Notes: generated by a model from the letters alone, not told the origin. A stretch of 64,000 bases of DNA from CALNBC01 sp040768925 (GCA_040768925.1 JAXGLZ010000003.1:248001-312000), one strand, 5' to 3'. Positions 1-8,764 are shown, counted from the first letter of the stretch. Numbers and translations are program-made.

Positions 1-1
1 G

Positions 2-712
2 GAGCGGCCTTGCCCGAGCCTGTCTTTCGGCTGCGCCATCAAGGAGACCGCCGGCCAGAGCATCCGGGCCGTGATGCGGGAAGCGGAAGAAAACATGTAT
101 CACCAAAAGTTCCTAAAAGGCAAAAGCTGTCGCAACGCGATCATCAGCACGCTCCTTGCGACGCTCTATGAAAAAAGCATGGAAACCGAGGGGCACTCAA
201 AAAGAATGGAGGCGAACTGCCATTCCATCGGTCACAGGCTTCAGCTTTCCTCCAAAGAAATGGACGAGCTTTCGCCGCTCGCCTTCCTGCACGATATCGG
301 CAAAGTCGGCATCAATCCGAACATCCTGAAAAAGCCCGCCCTTCTCACGCCCGCCGAGACGGAAGAGATGCGGCGGCATCCGGAAATCGGGTACAGGATC
401 GTCCAGGCCACGCCGGAGCTTACAAACGTGGCGGAATTCATCCTCTCCCATCATGAACGCTGGGATGGAGCCGGCTACCCCCGCGGGCTTCACGGGAAGG
501 AAATCCCCCTTGTCTGCCGAATTCTTGCAGTTACAGACGCCTATGACGCCATGACGAACGACCGTAGTTACCGCAGCGCGATCAGCCGCGAGGAAGTGCT
601 TCTCGAATTGGAAAGAAATGCCGGCACCCAATTCGATCCCGAAATTGTGACCGCGTTTATCGAAACCATGCAGTCGGAGCGTGAGGCCAACGGCGGCAGG
701 GATCCTGTGTGA
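2..712 (+). CDS. GGDEF/HD-GYP cyclic-di-GMP protein, 5' end cut by window edge
   Basis: The frame is open from base 2, so the gene starts upstream of the window. The first residues (LSFGCAIKE, then AEENMYHQK) look like the tail of a GGDEF domain, where the last helix normally ends in A-x-x-x-MY. From about base 190 an HD-GYP phosphodiesterase domain follows, with the metal-binding FLHDIGK motif and the full HHERWDGAGYP signature, so cyclic-di-GMP hydrolysis is likely. An ATG at 71 is only an internal Met within the GGDEF helix. The next gene, another GGDEF/HD-GYP protein, begins 18 bases downstream, so the two probably form one signalling operon. Domain identity is visible; the complete architecture is not. 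Confidence 0.85.
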   Translation, partial: ERPCPSLSFGCAIKETAGQSIRAVMREAEENMYHQKFLKGKSCRNAIISTLLATLYEKSMETEGHSKRMEANCHSIGHRLQLSSKEMDELSPLAFLHDIGKVGINPNILKKPALLTPAETEEMRRHPEIGYRIVQATPELTNVAEFILSHHERWDGAGYPRGLHGKEIPLVCRILAVTDAYDAMTNDRSYRSAISREEVLLELERNAGTQFDPEIVTAFIETMQSEREANGGRDPV

Positions 713-730
713 GCAAAGGATGGCAGAATC

Positions 731-3559
731 ATGAAAAAGAGCTTGTTGTTATCCGCTTTCATCATTTTGATGATTCTCGTCTTTCCGCTCACCGCCGCGG
801 CCGTGAAGGGCGGCCGGGGCCCGGGCTTTGCCGGCATGTGTGGCGGTCATGGCTTGGGGCTTTCGCTCATCGATTCCGTTTCGGGGAAGATCCTGTATGC
901 CGGCAATGCCGCGGCGAATTCCGATGGCCATGCAAAAGGGCGGCTCGCTTCCATGAAAACCGCGGGGATCGATTCCCTCAGCCCGGCGCAGACCGAGGCT
1001 GTAATGCGGGAGGCCCCGAACCAAAGCAGACCGGCCGGCAGAGAGTCCTGCGCGGCAGAAGTCAATTCCTATCCAGCGGAACAAGGCGCCGCCACCGCGC
1101 TGCTTTCCACCGTCTATGACGTTACGGAAAAAAATTCGCCGGAAGCGGACCACCGGAGCCTGCTGATTGCCGGCGGCATCGCCGGCGCCGGCGTTCTGGC
1201 TTTTCTGCTGTTTCTTTTGGCCGCGCTGAACAGGAAAACGAAATCTCTTGCAAAAGCCAACAGCGAGCTGAAAAATTTCAACGAACTGAGAAAAACCTTC
1301 ATAGACGCGGACGGCAGCATTGTTTTTTTGAAGGACGAAAATCTCAAATACGTGTTCGTGAACCAGGCGCTGCAGGAGTTTCTTCAGCGCCCCTCCGACG
1401 AGATCGTCGGCAAGGACGATTTTGCGCTGCTCGATCCCGCTTATGCGCAAATCTTTACGGATTCGGATCTGAACGCCTTGGCTGAGAACAAAGTGGTGAC
1501 CGACACAGGCACCTGGAACGACCGTTTTTACAGAACCACAAAATTCCCCGTGCGCATGCCCAACGGCAAATACGGCGTCGGCGGATATATGACCGACATA
1601 ACCGAGGACCACAACCATCAGGTCAGCCGGGAGCGGATGCTGAAGCGAAACAAACTGCTGCTGGATGTTTTGGGCAGCAGCTTCAAAAGTAAGCAGGAAC
1701 AGCTCGATTACGCACTGCACGGTCTTTTAAAGCTGTCCGGAAGCAAATATGGCTACATTTACTTTTACGATGAAAAAAAGGCGGAGTTCACCCTCAATTC
1801 CTGGACGAAAGGCGTCCTGGCGGAATGCAGGGTCGAGGATGAACCCATGGTATATAAGTTGGAAAACACCGGCATTTGGGGCGAGGTCGTCCGCCTGCGA
1901 AAGCCGATCATCGTAAATGATTTCGCGTCCCCCAACCCGCATAAAAGGGGATATCCGGCAGGGCATGTGCAGCTTGAGCGATTCATGTCCGTCCCTGTTT
2001 TCATTGATGACAGGATCGTCGCCGTCGTGGGCCTGGGCAACAAACAGACCGATTACTGCGAAACGGACGTCTATGAAATGAACATGCTCATGAGCGGCGT
2101 CTGGAATGCCGTGCAGCGCAGGGAAACCCTGGAAACACTGGCTTACGAGCGCAACGAATACCTTCAGATCCTGCTTTCTATCGGGGACGCCGTCATGGTG
2201 ATCAACCGCCATAAAAACGTCGAAATGCTGAACACGGTGGCATGCAGGCTGACGGGCTGGTCTGTTGCCGACGCCGTCGGCAGGCATTACAGGGATATCT
2301 TCGTTCTGTCCCACGAGCAGGAGGGCTTCACCATCGACGATCCGGTCGAAAAAGCGTTTGAGACGGGCGAGATCCAGGAACTGGGGAATCACGCCATCCT
2401 CCTTTCCAAAAACGGCGGCAAATACCACCTGGAGGACAGCGCCGCCCCCTTTATGGACGACAAGGGCTCTTTTGCGGGCGTCGTCCTCGTTTTCAGGGAC
2501 GTGACGGACAAAAAAGAGCAAAGAAGAAAAATCGAGTATATGAGTTTCCACGATTCCCTGACCGGGCTTTATAACAGAAGGTTTTTCGAAGAAGAGCTGC
2601 GCCGCATAGACACCGAGCGGAACCTGCCGATTTCCATCATCATGGGGGATGTCAACAGCCTTAAGCTCACCAACGATATTTTCGGGCACGCCTTTGGGGA
2701 CATGCTGCTCGAAAGGATCGCGGAGGTGATGCGAAACGTGTGCCGGTCCGACGACATCATCGCCCGATGGGGCGGCGACGAATTCGTGCTGCTGCTGCCC
2801 AGGACGGGCTCCGGGGAAGCGAAAAAAATCGCGGAAAGGATCAGAACGGAGGTCTCCGAGCAGCAGATCCGCGCGATCAGGGGCAGTATTTCCATCGGGT
2901 ATGACACCAAGGCGAACGTGGACGACGACATCCTCCACACGCTGGGGATCGCGGAAGCAAAAATGTATTCCGCCAAAACCCTCGAACGCGAAGAGGTGCA
3001 AAGCCGCGAACTGGAGGCGATCATCAGCGCGCTGTTCGAAACCAACGAACAGGAAAGCCTGCACGCCGCGAGGGTCAGCCAGTTGTGCCAGGAGCTTGGC
3101 CGGGCGCTGGGGCTGCCCGAATCCGACGTCCAGCGGCTTGCCGAAGCGGGACGCCTGCACGACATCGGAAAGATCGTCCTTGAACCCGGCCTTTTGAAAA
3201 AAGGCTACCGCCTTAGTTCCGCCGAATGGAACGAGATCAAGCAGCATCCCGTCGTGGGATACAGGATACTCAACTACTTCAGCGACACGCTGGAATTGGC
3301 GGAAGCGGTCCTGGCCCATCACGAAAACTGGGACGGCTCCGGTTATCAAAAAGGCCTGAAGGAAGCGGAAATACCCCTGCTTGCGCGCATCATTTCGGTT
3401 GTCGAGGCCTATGACCGGATGATCCACGCGCCCGACGGCGCGGCGGGAAAAAGCGCCGAAGAAGCGATCCAAGAGCTGCGGCGCTGCGCGGGAACGCAAT
3501 TTGACCCCAAAGTGGTCGGGGTCTTTGTTGAAATGATGAACGCCAAAAATAACGAATGA
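731..3559 (+). CDS. Membrane GAF/PAS-GGDEF-HD-GYP cyclic-di-GMP signalling protein
   Basis: A 942-residue protein. A signal-like hydrophobic segment (residues 1-24) and a transmembrane helix (about 143-166) bracket a small extracytoplasmic region rich in Gly and Ala that I do not recognise. Inside follow a PAS domain (about 185-295), a GAF domain (315-465), a second PAS domain (475-595), a GGDEF domain with intact GGDEF near residue 681, and a C-terminal HD-GYP domain with RLHDIGK near 807. An RxxD inhibitory site (RSDD) lies exactly five residues before GGDEF, so the cyclase is probably active and product-inhibited. The signature loop reads HHENWDGSGYQ, so the Pro of GYP is replaced by Gln. 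It may switch between making and degrading cyclic-di-GMP. Which direction dominates cannot be read from sequence. Confidence 0.9.
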   Translation: MKKSLLLSAFIILMILVFPLTAAAVKGGRGPGFAGMCGGHGLGLSLIDSVSGKILYAGNAAANSDGHAKGRLASMKTAGIDSLSPAQTEAVMREAPNQSRPAGRESCAAEVNSYPAEQGAATALLSTVYDVTEKNSPEADHRSLLIAGGIAGAGVLAFLLFLLAALNRKTKSLAKANSELKNFNELRKTFIDADGSIVFLKDENLKYVFVNQALQEFLQRPSDEIVGKDDFALLDPAYAQIFTDSDLNALAENKVVTDTGTWNDRFYRTTKFPVRMPNGKYGVGGYMTDITEDHNHQVSRERMLKRNKLLLDVLGSSFKSKQEQLDYALHGLLKLSGSKYGYIYFYDEKKAEFTLNSWTKGVLAECRVEDEPMVYKLENTGIWGEVVRLRKPIIVNDFASPNPHKRGYPAGHVQLERFMSVPVFIDDRIVAVVGLGNKQTDYCETDVYEMNMLMSGVWNAVQRRETLETLAYERNEYLQILLSIGDAVMVINRHKNVEMLNTVACRLTGWSVADAVGRHYRDIFVLSHEQEGFTIDDPVEKAFETGEIQELGNHAILLSKNGGKYHLEDSAAPFMDDKGSFAGVVLVFRDVTDKKEQRRKIEYMSFHDSLTGLYNRRFFEEELRRIDTERNLPISIIMGDVNSLKLTNDIFGHAFGDMLLERIAEVMRNVCRSDDIIARWGGDEFVLLLPRTGSGEAKKIAERIRTEVSEQQIRAIRGSISIGYDTKANVDDDILHTLGIAEAKMYSAKTLEREEVQSRELEAIISALFETNEQESLHAARVSQLCQELGRALGLPESDVQRLAEAGRLHDIGKIVLEPGLLKKGYRLSSAEWNEIKQHPVVGYRILNYFSDTLELAEAVLAHHENWDGSGYQKGLKEAEIPLLARIISVVEAYDRMIHAPDGAAGKSAEEAIQELRRCAGTQFDPKVVGVFVEMMNAKNNE

Positions 3560-3604
3560 CCGCGCTCAAGCGGCCATCCGCCGATCCAAGGCGCAAGCGC
3601 CGCC

Positions 3605-4555
3605 TTAATCCGCCAGGCCCAGCAGGTAACCGTACCCTTCCCTTTCCATGTCCTCTTTCGGAACGAACCGCAAAGCGGCGCTGTTGATGCAATAGCGCAT
3701 CCCGCCCCGCTCTTTGGGGCCGTCGCCAAAAACATGGCCCAGATGGGCGTCTCCCGCGCGGCTTCTCACCTCGGTGCGATGCATGCCGTGGGAGGCGTCG
3801 TTTCGCTCCCGAATGACGTTGGGGTCGACGGGTTTTGAAAAGCTGGGCCAGCCGCAGCCGGATTCAAATTTATCCGCGGAAGCGAACAGCGGCTCGCCGG
3901 TGGTGATGTCCACATAAATTCCGGGCGAAAACGTTTGATGGAATTCATTCCGAAACGGCGGTTCCGTGGCGCCGTTCTGGGTGACGTCGTACTGCATCGG
4001 GGTCAGGGCTTCGCGAAGCGCGCGGGAATCCGGCTTGGGATAAGCCGCGGGATTCACCAGGGCTTTTGCCGCCTTTTCGAACTTTTCCTTTCGGATGTGG
4101 CAATAGCCGCCCGGGTTTTTGTCCAGGTACTTTTGGTGGTATTCCTCCGCCGGGGTGAAATTGAAAAGAGGCCCCGCTTCTATGGCGACCGGCTTGACAA
4201 AGCGCTTTTGAAGTTTGGCAATGGAGCGCTCGATCACGATTTTGTCGGCCTCGTTCACAAAATAAACGCCCGTTCTATACTGCGTTCCCGCGTCTCCCCC
4301 CTGCCTGTTCACCGAAACGGGGTCGATCGACTCATAATACAATTCCAGCAGGAATTCCAGGGGAAGGATTTCGGGATCGTAGACCACGCGCACCGTTTCG
4401 GCATGCCCCGTGCCGCGGGTGCAAACGTCCTCATAAGTCGGGTTATCGGTCGTTCCGTTCGCATAACCCGTCTGCGTTGACTGAACGCCTTGGATGGACG
4501 CGATGTATTTCTCCGTTCCCCAGAAACAACCGCCCGCAAGATAGATTTCGGCCAT
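3605..4555 (-). CDS. msrAB: Fused peptide methionine sulfoxide reductase MsrA/MsrB
   Basis: A 316-residue fusion that repairs both stereoisomers of methionine sulfoxide. The N-terminal MsrA half carries the catalytic GCFWG motif at residues 9-13 and the RGTGHAETV segment. The MsrB half (about 170-316) has CGWPSFS, HLGHVFGDGP and the catalytic RYCINSAALRF. The two CxxC zinc pairs of many MsrB enzymes are absent, so this is the zinc-free form. There is no signal peptide, hence cytosolic. It is convergent with the preceding cyclic-di-GMP gene, with about 45 bases between them. A strong sigma-A-type promoter lies about 220 bases upstream, leaving a long leader. Confidence 0.95.
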   Translation of the reverse strand: MAEIYLAGGCFWGTEKYIASIQGVQSTQTGYANGTTDNPTYEDVCTRGTGHAETVRVVYDPEILPLEFLLELYYESIDPVSVNRQGGDAGTQYRTGVYFVNEADKIVIERSIAKLQKRFVKPVAIEAGPLFNFTPAEEYHQKYLDKNPGGYCHIRKEKFEKAAKALVNPAAYPKPDSRALREALTPMQYDVTQNGATEPPFRNEFHQTFSPGIYVDITTGEPLFASADKFESGCGWPSFSKPVDPNVIRERNDASHGMHRTEVRSRAGDAHLGHVFGDGPKERGGMRYCINSAALRFVPKEDMEREGYGYLLGLAD

Positions 4556-4671
4556 AGTACACCTCTGTTTCTTTTTCGGTCCTTGGTCACGATCGGATCC
4601 ACCCTATGAGCTTGCCTCCGTATTGGGCAATCCATTCAGGCGTTCGCCATTTCAAAACTCGCAACTGCCAA

Positions 4672-4725
4672 AATCCGGCTGCCCCAAGCAGGGCATCGCA
4701 CGGCCATGCGAATGATGCCCGGATT
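4672..4725 (-). promoter_or_regulatory. Candidate structured 5' leader of msrAB (three-way junction)
   Basis: Between the predicted promoter and the msrAB start, complementary segments nest as a closing stem (4672-4677 with 4720-4725, AATCCG/CGGATT), a short hairpin (CTGC 4679-4682 with GCAG 4688-4691) and a longer hairpin (GGCATC 4692-4697 with GATGCC 4714-4719). This is seen by eye only; no known riboswitch consensus was recognised. From about 4811 to 4986 I see nothing recognisable apart from the msrAB -35. Confidence 0.3.
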
Positions 4726-4781
4726 CATGTGCATTGAAGAATCCTTCCCGGGTCCGTCACCGGGAAAAAAACGTTGCGCTT

Positions 4782-4810
4782 ATTATAGCATTCGGCCGCC
4801 GAAAGCTCAA
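4782..4810 (-). promoter_or_regulatory. Sigma-A-type promoter of msrAB
   Basis: On the minus strand, TTGAGC (4805-4810) is followed after 17 bases by a perfect TATAAT (4782-4787). It points at msrAB and predicts a start near 4775. Confidence 0.7.
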
Positions 4811-4986
4811 TCAGACGAGGCGCGAAGCGGATCGCCGAGCATCTAAAACAATCGGAAACCATCCGGCGAAAAACTGAATAACGGCAGCAATGAACCGGGG
4901 CGCATCTTCCGTTGAGCGCCCTTTTATCCGTTTTTATGCGTATTTTTTCGTCATTTTGCATTCGCCCTTTGCCGGCCCTGCAAAAA

Positions 4987-5041
4987 GTTCAGCAAAAGTT
5001 CAGACAGAAGACAAGCAAGGTTCAGCCTAACGCGGTTTAAT
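4987..5041 (+). promoter_or_regulatory. Response-regulator operator and promoter of the VTC/DUF4956/cotH operon
   Basis: GTTCAG occurs at 4987, 4998 and 5020, that is at 11- and 22-base phase, the spacing typical of OmpR/PhoB-type tandem binding. The last copy ends 10 bases before a TTTAAT (5036-5041, five of six matches to TATAAT), and no good -35 is present. This is the geometry of an activator-dependent promoter. A degenerate pair with the same 11-base phase precedes the response-regulator gene of this cluster at 8712. Confidence 0.6.
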
Positions 5042-5072
5042 GGGCGGAGCTTATCAGACAAGGAGTGTGCAA

Positions 5073-5750
5073 ATGGAAAACGCAAGCGGCCGGCATGAAA
5101 TCAAGCACTATATCAACCATGCCGATTACCTTCAGCTTCGCGCGAGGCTGCCTTTTATCGCAGCGCCGGACGAGAACGCCGCCGGCGGCAACGGCTACCG
5201 CGTGCGCAGCCTGTATTTCGACAACCACGAGGACAAGGCGCTGCGGGAAAAAATCGACGGCGTGAACGAGCGGGAAAAATTCCGGCTCAGGCTGTATAAC
5301 GGCGATCCCTCTTTCATCCGGCTGGAGAAAAAGGGCAAAAAGGGCGGGATCTGCTTTAAGGAAAGCGCGGTGATCCCGTTTGAGGCGTGTTCCCAGCTGA
5401 TCTTGGGCAGATACGGCGCGCTCAAAGAAACCGGGGATCCGTTGATGCTGGAATTTTACGCCAAGCTGCATTTTGAGCTTTTGCGGCCGAAGATCATCGT
5501 GGATTACCTGCGCGAGGCGTATGTTTTCCCCGCCGGGAACGTGCGGGTGACCATGGATTACGACATCCGCGCCAGCCTTGATCCAAGCGCGTTTTTGAAT
5601 CGACAGGTCATAACCGTTCCCATACCGGATACGATCATCCTCGAAGTCAAATACGACGCCTTCCTTCCGGAATTGATCCGGGGCATGGCGGCGCTTGGCA
5701 GCAGGCAGCAAACGGCGTTTTCAAAATACGCCGCAACCAGAACCTTTTGA
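5073..5750 (+). CDS. VTC-domain (polyphosphate polymerase-like) protein
   Basis: A 225-residue protein. The start is set by AAGGAG seven bases before ATG 5073; an upstream in-frame ATG at 5040 lacks a site. The features of the VTC/CYTH-like tunnel domain are visible in order: EIKH near the N-terminus, YRVRSLYFDN, KFRLRLY, FIRLEKK, VDYLREAYV, VTMDYDIR, ILEVKYD and a C-terminal SKYA. These basic and acidic pairs line the nucleotide/polyphosphate tunnel in the family. There is no membrane segment. It is followed by DUF4956 and CotH genes, the usual partners in Clostridia. The biochemical product of bacterial VTC proteins in this context is not established, so polyphosphate synthesis is inference. 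Confidence 0.88.
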   Translation: MENASGRHEIKHYINHADYLQLRARLPFIAAPDENAAGGNGYRVRSLYFDNHEDKALREKIDGVNEREKFRLRLYNGDPSFIRLEKKGKKGGICFKESAVIPFEACSQLILGRYGALKETGDPLMLEFYAKLHFELLRPKIIVDYLREAYVFPAGNVRVTMDYDIRASLDPSAFLNRQVITVPIPDTIILEVKYDAFLPELIRGMAALGSRQQTAFSKYAATRTF

Positions 5751-5766
5751 CAATCCTTTTGACAAT
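5743..5766 (+). repeat. Perfect 12-bp tandem duplication across the VTC stop codon
   Basis: CCTTTTGACAAT occurs twice head to tail (5743-5754, 5755-5766). The VTC gene ends at the first TGA; the duplication supplies a second in-frame TGA and widens the gap to the next gene. Confidence 0.85.
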
Positions 5767-5784
5767 CATTATGGAGGTTCACCC

Positions 5785-6456
5785 ATGACGTTCAACGATA
5801 TTTTCAAGAGCAGTTTTTTGGAAGCGGCGGCGGAGTTTTCGCTGCTGGACGTGGTGATGGCCATGGGGCTTTCGTTTGCCATCGGTCTCTTCATCTTCTT
5901 TGTTTACAAAAAGACCTTTGCGGGCGTTATGTATTCCGCCTCATTTGGCGTCTCGATCATGGCCATGACGCTGATCACCACCCTGATCATCCTCGCCGTG
6001 ACCTCGAACATCATCCTTTCCCTCGGCATGGTCGGCGCGCTGTCCATCGTCCGCTTCAGAACGGCGGTCAAAGAACCTTTGGACATCGCCTTTCTCTTCT
6101 GGTCGATCTCCGCCGGCATCGTGACGGGCGCCGGGCTTTTGCCCCTGGCCGTTGTCGGCTCGCTGATCATCGGCCTCATCCTTGTGGTGTTTGTCAACAA
6201 AAAGAGCACGGACACGCCGTATATCATCGTTTTGAACCTCGAGGGCGACGACGCGGAGGACGCAGCCGTAGCCCTGATCCGCTCCAAGACCAGAAAAACG
6301 CTGATCAAGGCCAAAACCGTCACAAGAGAGGGCATCGAGCTCACCATCGAGGTGCGCCTGATCGACATGTCCGCAAAGCTCGTCAACGAACTTTTGAACG
6401 TGACCGGCGTGCGCAACGCGACGCTTGTGAGCTACAACGGGGATTACGCGGCCTGA
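5785..6456 (+). CDS. DUF4956 membrane protein
   Basis: A 223-residue protein with GGAGG seven bases before ATG 5785. The N-terminal half holds several membrane helices (segments such as VVMAMGLSFAIGLFIFF and ILSLGMVGALSIVRFRTA). The conserved GALSIVRFR-A-KEP motif of DUF4956 is present near residues 80-95. The soluble C-terminal part (from about 150) resembles a ferredoxin-like or ACT-like fold. DUF4956 has no assigned activity; it co-occurs with VTC and CotH proteins, and a membrane partner or transporter role is plausible but unproven. It sits 34 bases after the VTC gene and 24 bases before cotH, in one operon. Confidence 0.88.
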   Translation: MTFNDIFKSSFLEAAAEFSLLDVVMAMGLSFAIGLFIFFVYKKTFAGVMYSASFGVSIMAMTLITTLIILAVTSNIILSLGMVGALSIVRFRTAVKEPLDIAFLFWSISAGIVTGAGLLPLAVVGSLIIGLILVVFVNKKSTDTPYIIVLNLEGDDAEDAAVALIRSKTRKTLIKAKTVTREGIELTIEVRLIDMSAKLVNELLNVTGVRNATLVSYNGDYAA

Positions 6457-6480
6457 CGCGCCGCCGATTGGGACGAAACC

Positions 6481-8703
6481 ATGATTAACAGCAAAGGGAT
6501 CAACATCGTCGTGGCGGCCGCTATGATTTTCGCCTTGCTCATCGTTTCCGGGTTGTTCTTCCTGGGAAACACCGCGAAAACGGACGGCGCGAGCGGCAGT
6601 GAACCGGCCTACGCCCAGCAGGTTTTTGGCGCGGAGATCATCACCGTCGATATCCTGGTGAGCGGGGAGGACTGGCAGGAGATGCTAAACAACGCCCTGA
6701 GCGAGCAATTCATCATGGCGGACGTGGTCGTCAACGGCACAAAATTCCAGAATGTCGGCATCCGGCCCAAGGGCAACTCCAGCCTGACCCAGGTGGCGCA
6801 GTCAAACAGCGACCGGTACAGCTTCCGTCTGCAATTCGACGAATACATCAGCGGCCAGACCTGCTTCGGGCTGCAAAGCTTTGTGCTGAACAACATGCTG
6901 GGCGACTACTCGTACATGAAGGAATATGTTTCCTATGACCTGATGCGCGAAATCGGCGTGGACGCCCCGTATTTCGGCTATGCGGATATCCGGGTGAACG
7001 GCGAATCCTGGGGGCTGTATCTCGCGGTGGAGATGTATAACGACAGTTATGAGCAGCGCATTTTCGGGAATACCTCCGGTATGCTTTACAACGTAAAGAG
7101 CATGGACATCGGAGGAAACGCGGGGAACGGCGGCGCGGCGGGCAGCGAAGACGGCCTTTTGGGCTTCTTCGGCGGCGAAGGCTTTGGGCAAAGACCGCAG
7201 TCCGATCAGAGCGGCCAGCCGGATGGGACGGACGCGGCCGAGACCCCGGCCGGCGGCGCGGATGTCCGGCCCGACGGCGAAAACTTTGGACAGAGACCGC
7301 AGCGGGGCCAGAATAGCCAGGACGGGGCGGATGCCGCCGGGAGCCCCCCTTCTTCAGCGGATATCCAACCCGGCGATGATGCTCAGCCGGAAAACGGCGC
7401 CCAGCCGGAAGGCGGCGCTCAGAACGGTGCTCCCCCCTCTTTGCCCGGCGCGGATGACGAAAACGGCGAAGTTGCCCAGGCAGACGACGCGCAGAGCGAT
7501 TCCAACGCTCCTGCCTTTCCCGGTTTTGACGGTGAGCGCGGCGGCTTTGCGGGGGAAGGCGGCGGATTCAACGCCGGGCGGGGCGGCTCGGGCGGCAGCC
7601 TTGCCTATATTGACGACGATTCCTCCAGCTACAGCGCGATTTTTGGCAATGTTGTCGGCAAAGGCAAGGAAAGCGATTACCAGCGCGTGATCGAGGCGCT
7701 GAAAGCGCTGTCCGAAGGGCGCGACCTGGAAAAATACTTCGACGTCGACAAGATCCTCCGCTATTTTGCCGCCCACACCATCGTCGTCAATCTGGACAGC
7801 TATTCCTCCGGCATGGCGCAAAACTACTACATCTGCGAAATGGACGGCCAGATCACTATACTCCCCTGGGACTATAACCTGGCCTGGGGCGGGTTCCAGA
7901 GCGGCGGCGCCGAATCCGTCATCAATTTCCCCATCGACACGCCCGTGAGCGGCGTGGAACTGGCGTCCCGCCCGCTGCTCGAAAAGCTGCTCGCCAACGA
8001 AGAATACCTCGATCGGTATCACGGCTATTTGCAGGAGCTGATCGACGATTACTTCGCAGACGGTAAGTTCGAGGCAAAAATCAGCGAACTCGACGCCCTG
8101 ATCGGCGCATACGTTCAAAACGACGCCACCGCTTTTTGCAGCTACGAGGAATACAGGGAAGCGGTTTCGGCCTTCGCGACGCTTGGGAATCTGCGCGGCC
8201 AGAGCGTTCTGGGGCAGCTTTATGGCAGTGTCCCCAGCACTTCGTCGGAGCAGAGCGCAAACCCGGACAAGCTGATCTCCGCAGACGGCTTGGATTTATC
8301 CGCCCTCGGCAGCTCGATGAACGGCGGGAACAACCAAAACGGCGCCGCATTTTTTCAGGGCGATCAGGGGAACGCGGCCGACGGGAGCGGAACCATGTTT
8401 GACAGGCAGCTCATGCAGCAGGCGATGCGGATTTTGCAGGAATCGAACGGGGAGCTTACGGAGGCGGTCAAAGAAAGCCTGTACCAGCTCGGCCTTTCCG
8501 ACGAGCAAATCGGGCAGTTGTCTTCCATGGGCGGCCGCGAAACAGCGGGAAACACGCAAAATGCACGGTACGGCGCTGGATCCCCCGGCGGGGATCCCGC
8601 TCAAACCTCGGGGGGCGGCGGCTTTCTCCTGCTGACTGCGGCGTTGTTTGCCTGTCTGATCCTCGCGACGCTGCTTATCGCCAGAAAAAAGCGAACCTAC
8701 TAG
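6481..8703 (+). CDS. CotH-family secreted kinase-like protein with low-complexity insert
   Basis: A 740-residue protein. An N-terminal signal-anchor (about 9-30) precedes the CotH domain: IRPKGNSSLTQ near residue 100, then WGLYLAVEMYNDSY, and after an interruption ILPWDYNLAWGG near 460, the family's metal/ATP-binding motif. The domain is split at about residues 210-375 by a very Gly/Gln/Pro/Asp-rich, imperfectly repetitive insert (repeated QPDGTDAAE- and FGQRPQ-like units). A C-terminal hydrophobic helix followed by RKKRTY suggests membrane or wall anchoring. CotH in Bacillus phosphorylates spore-coat proteins. Here the partners are VTC, DUF4956 and a two-component system, so a cell-surface role is at least as likely as a spore-coat role. 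Confidence 0.9.
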   Translation: MINSKGINIVVAAAMIFALLIVSGLFFLGNTAKTDGASGSEPAYAQQVFGAEIITVDILVSGEDWQEMLNNALSEQFIMADVVVNGTKFQNVGIRPKGNSSLTQVAQSNSDRYSFRLQFDEYISGQTCFGLQSFVLNNMLGDYSYMKEYVSYDLMREIGVDAPYFGYADIRVNGESWGLYLAVEMYNDSYEQRIFGNTSGMLYNVKSMDIGGNAGNGGAAGSEDGLLGFFGGEGFGQRPQSDQSGQPDGTDAAETPAGGADVRPDGENFGQRPQRGQNSQDGADAAGSPPSSADIQPGDDAQPENGAQPEGGAQNGAPPSLPGADDENGEVAQADDAQSDSNAPAFPGFDGERGGFAGEGGGFNAGRGGSGGSLAYIDDDSSSYSAIFGNVVGKGKESDYQRVIEALKALSEGRDLEKYFDVDKILRYFAAHTIVVNLDSYSSGMAQNYYICEMDGQITILPWDYNLAWGGFQSGGAESVINFPIDTPVSGVELASRPLLEKLLANEEYLDRYHGYLQELIDDYFADGKFEAKISELDALIGAYVQNDATAFCSYEEYREAVSAFATLGNLRGQSVLGQLYGSVPSTSSEQSANPDKLISADGLDLSALGSSMNGGNNQNGAAFFQGDQGNAADGSGTMFDRQLMQQAMRILQESNGELTEAVKESLYQLGLSDEQIGQLSSMGGRETAGNTQNARYGAGSPGGDPAQTSGGGGFLLLTAALFACLILATLLIARKKRTY

Positions 8704-8711
8704 GGAAGCAA

Positions 8712-8764
8712 GTTCATCCGGCGTTCGGATGCTCTTATCAGGCGGCGGCGCGGTGTGCTATAAT
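8712..8764 (+). promoter_or_regulatory. Promoter of the two-component system with GTTCA-type repeats
   Basis: An extended -10 (TGC TATAAT, 8756-8764) has a weak -35 TTATCA (8735-8740) at 18 bases. Just upstream, GTTCAT (8712) and GTTCGG (8723) repeat with 11-base spacing, echoing the GTTCAG repeats at 4987-5025. Autoregulation is inferred. Confidence 0.6.

Noticed and set aside
1727..3499. A 590-codon minus-strand frame opposite the GGDEF/HD-GYP gene.
   Set aside because: It mirrors the codon structure of a well-supported plus-strand gene, with His/Asp/Gly-rich text typical of antisense shadows.
4594..4605. AGGGTGGATCCG on the minus strand in the msrAB leader resembles a T-box antiterminator motif.
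   Set aside because: One core base is wrong, no specifier-type stem I or competing terminator follows, and T-boxes do not normally control msr genes.
4725..4961. A 78-codon minus-strand frame upstream of msrAB.
   Set aside because: No ribosome site, biased towards Cys and Arg, and it covers the msrAB promoter; no domain is visible.
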